From Trichomonas tenax (taxonomy: Eukaryota; Parabasalia; Trichomonadida; Trichomonadidae), in the NCBI GenBank assembly GCA_023091735.1, contig JALKBU010000061.1, positions 36,809 through 100,808 on the forward strand: a stretch of DNA of 64,000 nt, given 5' to 3'. Each line of letters starts with the position of its first letter. The first letter of the stretch is position 1. Position numbers and translations under genes: made by a program. Positions 1 to 8,928 of this stretch are shown in pieces. The notes under the pieces are model-generated. The model was given only the letters and a program-made list of their open reading frames with translations. It did no database searches and was not told the origin of the DNA.

Positions 1-628
1 AAGGAAAATATATCTTACATCGCGAAGATTTGTGGACTGCTTTTGCCACGCATGGTTTGATCGATATCAACAATCAAGATTTAATTAATGAGATGAATAA
101 TATAGGCGTCTATTTGAAATGCAGCAAAAATTTAATCAAGCTCAATAGCATTAGATCTGTTGAATATTCATCTATTGAATCAGACCTCAGAGACTGCGCT
201 CAAGAACATGATACATTAGCTGTAAAATACATAATAGATAAAGGATGGTATTCTAGACATTTGGCCAGAGCTGTTGATGTTAACATAATTTCGGTGTTGC
301 AAAGATATTGCTTGAATGTGGATCTGATCCGAATAAGCCAGATTTTGGCTTTGGGGCTACTGCCTTATGGTATTTTTGCAGAGCAGGAAATCTTGAAGCT
401 GTTAAATATTTTGCTAATTTTCCAGGTGTTGACATTAATGCAACAAATAAAGAGGGTACTGTTCCACTATGGGTTGCTCCGATTAATAATCACCGAGCAG
501 TTTGTGATTTCCTTGTGACTTGCAAAGGCATAGATTTTCAAAAATTGAAATCAATAAACATTTTAGGTTACTCAAATCAAGGTAAAGAGCTTCTCCAACA
601 ACTTAAATTCAAATATTGTTCAGATTAA
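1..628 (+). pseudogene. DUF3447/ankyrin-repeat protein, 5' cut by window edge, frameshifted
   Basis: The frame is open from the first bases of the window, so the true start lies upstream. The first part (to about base 300) reads like the helical DUF3447 region typical of the large trichomonad ankyrin family (motif ILHREDLWTAFATH, then AVKYIIDKG). Around bases 290-308 the similarity jumps to another frame, which continues as ankyrin-like repeats (ILLECGSDPN, then NLEAVKYF, then VDINATNKEG) until a stop at 626-628. No ORF covers both halves without a frameshift, so I call it a pseudogene. This family is expanded and often degraded in trichomonads; its function is not established. Family assignment is fairly sure; the exact break point is not. 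Confidence 0.7.
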
Positions 629-1005
629 TTAATTTTATGCAAGTTGAAGACAAAAAATATTTTTGCTCAAATAAATTTTTAATTATCTTGAATGTCAAAA
701 AATTTTTAACTACAAAATATGAACTACAATATTTTGTAGTTACCAAATTTTTAATATTCCCAATAATCTAAAGTAACTTGCATCTTTTTGAATTTCATCA
801 TAAAAGAAAAAGCATTGCATATAAAAATAAATAAATGCTTTTAGATGAAACTAAGTGGCAAGCACACATTCTTCAACATTAGCAAATACGTGCTTGCTTC
901 ATTTCCAAAATTCCTAATTCATTGGTGATAGCAAAAACATTCACTCGTAGATCAATTACTATAACATGCTCCCACACAATTTTGGGGACTAAAAATATTT
1001 TTAGG
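629..1005. other. Spacer with a perfect 14-bp hairpin
   Basis: No convincing gene. The spacer holds a perfect inverted repeat: TAACTACAAAATAT at 707-720 and its complement at 729-742, with an 8-base loop. A smaller 8-bp inverted repeat (GCAAGCAC 858-865, GTGCTTGC 890-897) lies near its end. Confidence 0.6.
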
Positions 1006-3553
1006 ATGAAATTAGGGTCTGACACTAATTTTGAAAACGTCTTTTTATTTTTTACATTTGGAAAAGACAAAACCTCCCTCTTTACAAACTTTGACATTCA
1101 CGGCAAGTTTGGATTGGGAACTTGAAACAAATTCGGCAGCACCGCAGTTATCATTATCTTTCCCATCGCAATTCGCAAAACCAAATAATCACCTCGCGAT
1201 TGATACAAAAATTTCATCAAAATCATTCTCATCGAGTAAACAGCAGAAAATTGATGACTCCTTTTTGTTCAATTCGTTAACTACACCATTTTTATTCAAG
1301 ATTGAATTTAAAAATTCTTCACATAGAAGCAAAACCGGCTCAAGTGGCCACAAAAAGACATCAGAAGGATCTACAAAATCTCATAGCAGACACCAAAAAG
1401 AAACAGATCAAAATGCAAATCAAGAACAAGAAAAATCAATAGAAAATGAAGTAGAAGTTGTAGAATCTCCAAGAAAGGATCATAGAAAGCACAAATCTAC
1501 ATTAGAACAAAATGAAATAAAAGACGTTGAAAAATCCGTAGATATTGAATCAATTTCAATAGAAACACCTAAGAAATCGCATAGAAGACATAAAAATACG
1601 TCAGAACAAACAGAAAACAAAGATAATGAAAAATCAATTGATAATGAAAATAAATCTGTTGATAATAGCGAGAAATCACAAAGAAAACATAAAAGCACTA
1701 AAGAAGCAAACGAAAGCAAAGATGACTCAAACACTTTAGATAATTCATTATCACAAGATACTCCAAAAAGATCTCACAGAAGATATCGATCTAAATCTGA
1801 ACAAAATGAGTTTCAAACAAAAACAGAAACGCCAAAGAAGTCTCACCGACACAGAAATTCTGAGAATCAAGACAATTCAAAACCAATTGAAGATGTTACC
1901 ACATCAACAGCATCAAAGAAATCTCATCATCACAAAAAGACTCCTGAACAAAATGAAATCGACAATAATGATGACAACGAATCAACAGCATCTAAAAAAT
2001 CACACAAAAGTTACATAAAATCATCTAAACAGGCAGAAGATAAATCAATTGATCAAAACGAAAAACAAAGAACGCATAAAAACACTTCAGAGCAAAATGA
2101 TCAAAATAAAAAACATAGATCAAAATCATCATCTTCAGATGTTCTCTATATACAAGTTGACGGACACAGTTTATTCTTTCCTAACAGTGTCAGTGCTTCA
2201 TCAAAGATTTGCCCTCCTGGTTTCAAGAAATTCAATTTCACGATAACAGTAAGTTCACCTCTTTTAACCGATTATGTTCTAAAGAGATTCGCTCCAGCAT
2301 TTCTTCATGTTCAGCAGATTGGTAATGCAAAAGAAGAACTGTTTTTGACTGTGAATGATACAGCAATATTATCTGATAACAATATTGTGAATTCACTTTT
2401 GATTTTCACGCCAAGAGAACAAAGAGAGCTCAACATCTGTCTCTATAATAAAAGAACAAATAACAAAAGCATAGCTGGAAATGGACTTGTTAAACAAGGT
2501 CATAGTAGTAGCAAACCTATTGGAAGCATGATATATTTATTACTTCCAAAGAGAGCAAAGAAATTATTGATTGGATCGATCCAACTCACATTAGAAACAT
2601 TAGATCCTGCTGATAAATACGGTGCCCCAACTCTCCCAACAGTTAAAGATACACCTGAAAAAGATGGTGGAGAGCCATCAAATTCACAGTTCTATAGGTG
2701 GATTGCTTCAACAGCAAGAAACTCCGAAGGAGTCAAATTCTGCAGAAAATTAATGACCTTCATAAATGAAATCAATAAAGATTTTCCGAACTATAGGAAA
2801 GCTGTAAAGACAAATTTCGATGTTATTACAGGGTTCCATATTTCGACACCAAAAGAAGATCTGTTTGTTATTGAAACTCGAGCAACAGAACCCAAAAATT
2901 CATCAGTGCAATTATCACAAATATTAAATGAATCTCCATATTCCGTTCACATTGTTGCGAACACAACTGTTAGTTATCAATCGCCAAGATTATTTAGAAG
3001 ACTTGATTCTTTGTTTGTTGATATCTCATTGCCTATTTCTGTTGCTGAGTTCGTTAGAATTGAAGGTTTATACATTCGAAGATCGAAGTTTTCTTCTCTA
3101 TTCTCTGTTGCTCAAAAATTATTTGATTTATTCACCGTTCATGATTGCGGCGTGGATTTATATTATCCAGCATATAAAGAACTAAGAGATCTTTCAAAGC
3201 GACTAATAGATCTTCACGCAGCTCCTTTCTCGGAGTTTGAAGTCAAACCTCCAACGTCAGAACCATCTGAAACATTCGATCGAAGGTTTTTGCTCTTAGA
3301 CAAGAATAAATCAAATAGAATCAGTAGGAAACCTTCACTGCAAAAGGTGATAGAGACAAAACAAGAACAGTTCCAGAGTGAAGAGCCAGTTATTCTTAAA
3401 CCCGAACCTAAACAAATTTTAGTAATGAAAATGAAGAAGAGAGCACCATCAATGAAAGAACATATTCCAATATCAACACCTCCAATATCAGTTTATTACA
3501 ACTCAGGTCGAATGAGCGCAAGAAGGCGCAAAACATTTAATATTAATGAATAA
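1006..3553 (+). CDS. Lys/Ser/His-rich repetitive protein with a beta-rich middle part; start unresolved
   Basis: The main frame is open from base 1016 to the stop at 3551-3553 but has no ATG for roughly its first 500 codons; the nominal start at 1031 is TTG. The nearest ATG is at 1006 in another frame (MKLGSDTNFENVF). It would join the main frame only through a one-base shift somewhere in 1040-1090, a stretch of T runs and a CCTCCCTC tract. The N-terminal third has about ten degenerate copies of a unit like KKSHRRHKNTSEQ, basic and probably disordered. The middle (from YIQVDGHSLFF) alternates hydrophobic residues like a beta sandwich and could be C2-like. The C-terminal part is globular and ends with a basic tail (MSARRRKTFNINE). 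I do not recognise a family. The gene is either real with a sequencing or genuine frameshift, or recently inactivated. Confidence 0.55.
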
Positions 3554-4153
3554 TTTAAAATGTTAATTTTTGTTTGATTTAAATATTATATTTATGTTTG
3601 ATTAACAAATTACAGTATAGGAGTTATAATGCTATATGATTATTAATCAATATTGAATATGAAAAAATATTGTTGGGACTTTTTGGATGACAAAATAAAT
3701 AATTAGTGTGCCAGAGATTTTTTAAAGGCTTTCATATAGGTAAAGAGTACGAATTAACATATTGAATATGAAAGTTGATTTGAAGTAAAAACAATAGCAA
3801 GTTCAATAGTCAGTGATGCAAGAACTGATTTAAAACATTAAACTGAATGCTCCCACAAAGAAGGAATTAATGAAATCCAAAAAAAATTGATCGAACTAAT
3901 ATAAAATGAAATTAACTGGTCACACTGACAGCAGTGACCTATCATGTATATTCATTGCCTATTTTCACTCTGAAACCAAGTTAATAGCATATGAATGTAA
4001 AAAATAAAATTATTGGGGAATTTACCAAAATTGAAATCTTACTGATTTAACATCACAGAAATGGTAGTTTACAGTGCAAATATACCATCAAATCGATGAA
4101 ACGATACATTCCTGAAAAATTCTATTGAAAAATTTAGTTGAATTTTTTTACAG

Positions 4154-4802
4154 TTGACTTTTTTGAGTTTTGCGATTTTTAACGAGTAAACACTATCAAG
4201 CCAAACTGAGAAGACATTTAAGTGCTTTTCAGGGGGCTGAGTATGTTTATAGCATTTGCTTGTCTATTTAACTTGAGGATCTCCATGCCTCAATGAGATT
4301 TCAACGAATTTTGATATGTAAAATAACGAAAGTTACCGTTTTTGACACTTATTATCTGATATTTGTCATGTAAAGTCGAAAATTTGATATGTAATGTTAC
4401 CAATGAGCAAATTTTGTGAGAACTTGAGGTAGGATAACATTATGTATACTCAATGTATGAGCAAAGGAATGCCGTTTGACTCCTGCGCGTAGCATATTTT
4501 TTCTTTTCTATTTTTTTGATTTCTCTACCGGAACTCTAGCAAAAATAAGAGAGCGAACGCTATAATAGTGAGATGGATTTGTTATAATCATCAAAGAGAT
4601 TCATAACAGAAGCCAATTAATGATTTGTAATGGGTTTCTGTTTGTAATCATATGATATCATGTTTAAGTAATACTTTGCTAAGATCATGAAACAGATTGC
4701 ACCACTAGAATCAGCACCCATAAAAAGTACGTAAATGTTTCATCAGATTCGTCCATGAAGGGGGTTTACTCGTTAAAAATCGCAAAACTCAAAAAGTGGA
4801 GC
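4154..4802. mobile_element. Non-autonomous DNA-transposon-like element with terminal inverted repeats
   Basis: The left end has TTTTTGAG followed by TTTTGCGATTTTTAACGAG (4161-4192), and the right end (4764-4795) is its exact reverse complement over 32 bases. Beyond this core the two ends still align imperfectly for another 40-50 bases inward (shared words like acatttaNgtNctttt and gctga). The interior has no ORF. The right half (about 4433-4802) recurs, inverted relative to this copy, at 7060-7412 and 62979-63357. Target-site duplications are not obvious. I infer a MITE or a deletion derivative of a larger transposon; the family is not identified. Confidence 0.6.
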
Positions 4803-4914
4803 CGAAAAATATTGTATTGCTGATTACTATAAACGCATTATTGCTAGAAATGATTAAATATAGTTCCAGAATTCGTTTATGATTGAAGAAAAAAAATTAA
4901 AATCAATAACATAA

Positions 4915-5033
4915 AAATTCAGTGGATTTTAATCGCAGTAAATGTGACAACAGAAAATTCAGAGATTTTATCGTGAAGGAAATGTGACGAACCATTTGAG
5001 GGAATTTTAATCTTCATAAAATGTGACAATGAT
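4915..5033 (+). repeat. Three-copy imperfect tandem repeat, about 39-40 bp period
   Basis: Three consecutive units share the order ATTCAG or a variant, then ATTTTAATC, then AAATGTGACNA. The words AAATGTGACAA, AAATGTGACGA and AAATGTGACAA recur at the end of each unit. Noncoding. Confidence 0.55.
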
Positions 5034-5855
5034 TTAAATGATACTGAAGAGTTATTTGCGAAATAGAATACAAAAAGTCTCTTGCAACGAAAAGTCTATT
5101 TTTCAAGTATTTTTGAATCTTAAGGAATGAGTTATAACGCCTGATATAAGATTTTATAAAGCTCTGAAAATGAAATTTCATCCTTTCATTTTAATTGAAG
5201 CTTTTAATCTATTGCTCAATAATAATGCATAAAATAATTCGTTCATTGAAATTTTTTATGACAATTTTTGGTTGTTTTACTTAATGTTTTAGCACTGTAC
5301 ATAAATTGAAAAATTAAGCATCACACACAATAATTCAAATATTTCTATTCGAAGTTCAAAAATGGCCCGAGATAAAACAATTATGGAATTCAAATAAATT
5401 TATTCGACTTATTATGGGGAAAAAGTGATGTGAAGTAAAGAAAAATAAGCCAATCATACATCTTTTACTAAAGTGTTTTCGGTTGTTTAAACCAATGACT
5501 AACATTTACATTCAATTTTTTATTTTTGATAGCTTTTGTAAGTATTAAACTTTTCAAAAAAATGAATACAATTGTAAACATCATAAATATTTTTCAACCC
5601 ACACTTTAAATAAAAGATATATAAATAATATACAATCATTTCACACAATTGAATTTTAAACATTCAATTTTAATTTAAGCATAATTAGATTTCTAATACT
5701 ATTCTGGATCATTCAATTTCAACAACTTTCTATAGTATTTGAATATTTGAATCTAACCTCAAAAATTTGTGAGCGCAATAGCTCAACTTAAATTGATATA
5801 TGATAGCTAAATATATTCTTTTCGTTCACAACTTTTATTTAAAACCGCTTTTTGT

Positions 5856-5861
5856 TCATTA
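5856..5861 (+). promoter_or_regulatory. Candidate initiator (TCATTA) of the pseudokinase gene
   Basis: TCATTA fits the trichomonad initiator TCA(+1)PyT(T/A), with the A at 5858, 14 bases before the preferred ATG at 5872. This spacing supports the downstream ATG over the one at 5800. Inferred from the motif only. Confidence 0.4.
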
Positions 5862-5871
5862 TTTTACAACG

Positions 5872-6777
5872 ATGAGTTTAGATAATAAAGAGATCAATCG
5901 TATATTAAGTGACCACAACTATCAGTTTGTTCAGGCCTGCTTCCAGGAAGGCAACAACACATATCTTGAAGTAAAACACAAAAATTTTAGTCAATCTTTT
6001 ATTTGCAAAGTTACACAAGTGCAAAGAGTCCATGACATAGAGTGCAAAATTCTTTCTAACATAAACCACAAGAATGTCATTAAGTTCATCGAAGCTTTTA
6101 GTGATAGAAGTTATTTTTTTATTATGACAGAATGCTTTACTGATTCTAACCTCGAAAGGATCAGAGGTGTTCCTCGTGAAGGAGTAAGAATGTTTGCTCT
6201 CCAACTCTTAAGTGCAATCGAATGCTTACACAGTTCTGGTATTTACATTTCGAACATTTCTCCTAAAAACATATTCATCGACAGGATGGGCATGTTAAAG
6301 ATTGTCGATTTTCAATATGCAGCACTAATACCAAAGCGTTACTGCTTGAATTTTACATTCCACAACCCATATCCTGCACCTGAAGTGTGCAAAGGGACTC
6401 CTTATAATCCTAGATTAGCTGACATTTGGTCTTTCGGCATTATTTTATACTACTTAGTTAACGCGAGATATCCAATCCAGGGATTTACTGATCTCGAAAC
6501 TTATCTTAAGAATATTGAAGAACTTAGGGCCTCTTTTGAAGCTAACAATGAAATGCTTCATTGCAAGATTCTCCAATCTTTATTGGTCGAAAATCCAGCG
6601 GAAAGACCAAATTTGGATGCCATCTCAAGATCTTTCGGCCTCATCAAAGTCAAATTACCAAAAGGCACATTAGATCTCAACAAATCTTCATTAGATCTTG
6701 TTCTTCATCGCCGTGCAAAAGTTAAACCTGTCCACATGAACATCTGCGCACAAGTTCACGCTTTTAACTCTGTTTAA
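5872..6777 (+). CDS. Protein kinase-like protein, probable pseudokinase
   Basis: A 301-residue kinase fold if translation starts at 5872 (MSLDNKE); an in-frame ATG at 5800 would add 24 residues. I prefer 5872 because of the initiator-like site just before it. The VAIK-type lysine (ICK, K46) and a candidate helix-C Glu (E57) remain. The glycine-rich loop is lost (QEGNNT). The HRDLKPEN catalytic loop reads ISNISPKN, so catalytic Asp is Asn128 and catalytic-loop Lys is Ser130. DFG reads DFQ (146-148). APE (169-171) and the DIWSFG helix F motif are intact. With the catalytic Asp missing, phosphotransfer is unlikely, so a scaffold or allosteric role is more plausible. The fold is certain; inactivity is inferred. 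Confidence 0.85.
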   Translation: MSLDNKEINRILSDHNYQFVQACFQEGNNTYLEVKHKNFSQSFICKVTQVQRVHDIECKILSNINHKNVIKFIEAFSDRSYFFIMTECFTDSNLERIRGVPREGVRMFALQLLSAIECLHSSGIYISNISPKNIFIDRMGMLKIVDFQYAALIPKRYCLNFTFHNPYPAPEVCKGTPYNPRLADIWSFGIILYYLVNARYPIQGFTDLETYLKNIEELRASFEANNEMLHCKILQSLLVENPAERPNLDAISRSFGLIKVKLPKGTLDLNKSSLDLVLHRRAKVKPVHMNICAQVHAFNSV

Positions 6778-7059
6778 TTTGTTTTTTATTTGTAAATAGA
6801 TTGTTTTGTTTTTAAAAATTATCCGGAAAAAATTGCCATAAATTGAATACTTTACAAGACGATACATAAAATACATATAGAGGCAGAGAAAGTTTGTCCT
6901 TGATGATGTTCTAACCATCCTCGTCCCTTCCACAATCACACACTCTGCTTTCTGTCCTACAGCAAAGAACTCAATTTGGGCTAGATGATACCATTGATCA
7001 ATGCATCACTTAAATAAATGAATTTGTGGTTCCAGAAAGAAATCAAGCAACAATAACAG
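6778..7059. other. Spacer, nothing recognised
   Basis: Spacer between the pseudokinase and the dispersed repeat copy. I see no gene or clear signal here. Confidence 0.5.
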
Positions 7060-7412
7060 GGCTCCACTTTTTTCTCGTTGACCTTTTTAAGTTTTGCGAT
7101 TTTTAACGAGTAACCCTCTTCCTGGACGAATCGGATGAAACATTTACGTACTTTTTATGGGTGCTGATTCTAGTGGTGCAATCTGTTTCATGATCTTAGC
7201 AAGGTATTACTTAAACATGATATCATATGATTACAAACAGAAACCCATTACAAATCATTAATAGGCTTCTGTTATGAATCTCTTTGATGATTATAACAAA
7301 TCCATCTCACTATTATAGCGTTCGCTCTCTTATTTTTGCTAGAATTCCGGTAGAAAAATCAAAAAATAAAAAAGAAAAAATAGGCTACGCGCAGGATTCA
7401 AACGGCATTCCT
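7060..7412 (+). repeat. Dispersed repeat, copy 2 (one-ended)
   Basis: Shares most bases with 62979-63325 in the same orientation and with 4466-4802 inverted. It starts with GGCTCCACTTTTTTCTCG, contains the terminal word AGTTTTGCGATTTTTAACGA, and runs to the AACGGCATTCC end. The opposite terminal inverted repeat seen at 4161 is absent. Homology stops where the decayed BspA-like gene begins, so the repeat abuts or interrupts that gene. Confidence 0.8.
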
Positions 7413-8412
7413 TCAATAACTACGATTATTGATCAAGCAATTGATGGAATATCTATTTCAACTCTTACTTTACCTCGAAGTGTATATTTTAACGAATCAA
7501 TAGATCAAATATATGTCATGTCATGCAATTATCGAACCCTATAAAACTTCGACTAGATATTTTATAATTTCTGATTGCACTAGGCTTTCTTCCATTTATT
7601 ATTATGGAAGTACTATTCCAGTAATCTAACAATAAAACCCAACATTTATGTTGTGCAACAAAATATTACAGAAATAAATGGCATCAAAACAATTTTCATT
7701 CCTCAGTATACAGTGGCCAAGAAATCATGTCCATTCAATAGATATAGTTTCCTCTCAATTAACTTAAAATTATATGTTTTCATTTTTATGATCATAAAGC
7801 GGGGGTGTCACGAAATAGTTTCACTTTTGCATAATGAGACTTGGATTATGTTGAATATGAAGGTGTTCGATATTTCATCAAAATAAATGCCAACATCGCC
7901 ACTGTTGGAGATCACAACTTAACATTTGTTCACAAAATTTAAGAATATATTCAATATTGACTATAAAGGCAAAACGTACAATGTTACAACAATAAGTAAT
8001 AACACTTTCAAAAGCTGTCGACATATTTCATCAGTTATTATTCCTGAAGGTTTAATTTCCATCGAAAACTATGCTTTTTACCAGAGCGGCTTTACAGCTG
8101 ATTTTCTTGCATTGCCGCAATCATTACAAACTATTGGAAACTTGGTTTTCTCTGAAAATAAAATTAAAGATGTCTATATCGGATCAAAGATTGAGTCCAT
8201 TGGAGTATTAACTTTTGCAAGAACAAATGTCAAAAGATTTATTGTAAATGAAACAAATCAATATTTTTCGAATGATGAACAATATTGTTTATATTCCAAA
8301 GATAAATCGATTCTAATTCAAGCATCTGAATTTGTAGATAAACATCTCCTTCTGAAACATCCCTAAGATGGCAGTCAATTGATGGTATATCTATTAACGA
8401 TCAATATGCTTG
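7411..8412 (+). pseudogene. Decayed BspA-like leucine-rich repeat protein
   Basis: Fragments of a BspA-type (LRR_5) protein are spread over this stretch. The best part is 7926-8366, with LRR units such as SSVIIPEGLISIENYAFYQS and LPQSLQTIGNLVFSENKI, then the N-Q-Y-F-S-N-D segment followed by YSKDKSILI, which is typical of trichomonad BspA proteins. Upstream pieces in the same frame (7411-7544 and 7653-7886) are separated by stops. The tail at 8357-8412 has shifted frame (RWQSIDGISIND). These proteins are usually surface or secreted and thought to take part in adhesion; this copy cannot make one. The start is lost at the repeat junction. Confidence 0.75.
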
Positions 8413-8928
8413 AAAAGATTTCTAATGATATATCATATAGGCGATATTATTGATGTCTGAATGATACAATTAATACATAATATACTTCTCAATAAAAACT
8501 TATTCGTTTTGATGATGCATTTCTAATATTATTATCGAAATATCATGAAAAACTATAAAATATGAGTAACTGCCATTAACAAAGCAAATTTAAAATAACA
8601 TATATAAGTAGTTATTATTCGTATTATTATACAGCTTCAATTCAAAATTTTGAGAAATTCATAATGATTTTTAAAATCATTATATAGCCACCTTTTACAA
8701 TAAATCTATTCTTAATTTTATAAATAATAATGAATGATAACTTTATTTTGCTATTTTGTCATATAATTGAAATTAAATGATTTCAAATATCCAAAATTGA
8801 GTCAATTTTCATTAGCAAAATATCAATGAAACAGTGTGTAGAGTACGGAACGATCAAAAACAAGTAAATTAATAAACGCCTAAAATCGGTTATTATAACG
8901 GAATAAGAAAAAAACTAAAAATTACAAA
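8413..8928. other. AT-rich spacer, promoter side of the next gene
   Basis: No coding signal. The last 40 bases before the ATG at 8929 contain TAACGGAATAAG, an AACGGA word also seen just upstream of the coiled-coil gene at 41205. Possible core-promoter element, unproven. Confidence 0.4.

Larger units (their letters stand above)
3554..5855. other. Repeat-bearing spacer
   Basis: About 2.3 kb without a supported gene. It contains the TIR-bounded element at 4154-4802 and a three-copy imperfect tandem repeat at 4915-5033, listed separately. The remainder is AT-rich and I see nothing coding in it. Confidence 0.6.

Noticed and set aside
879..1097. 72-codon minus-strand ORF
   Set aside because: Overlaps the start region of the plus-strand gene and shows no family pattern.
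1006..1140. An intron repairing the start of the Lys/Ser/His-rich gene
   Set aside because: I found neither a GTATGT-like donor nor the extended ACTAACACACAG-like acceptor used by trichomonad introns.
7380..7412. tRNA-like 3' half (CAGGATTCAAACGGCA) at the repeat end
   Set aside because: The would-be T-stem does not pair and no acceptor or anticodon arm can be built.
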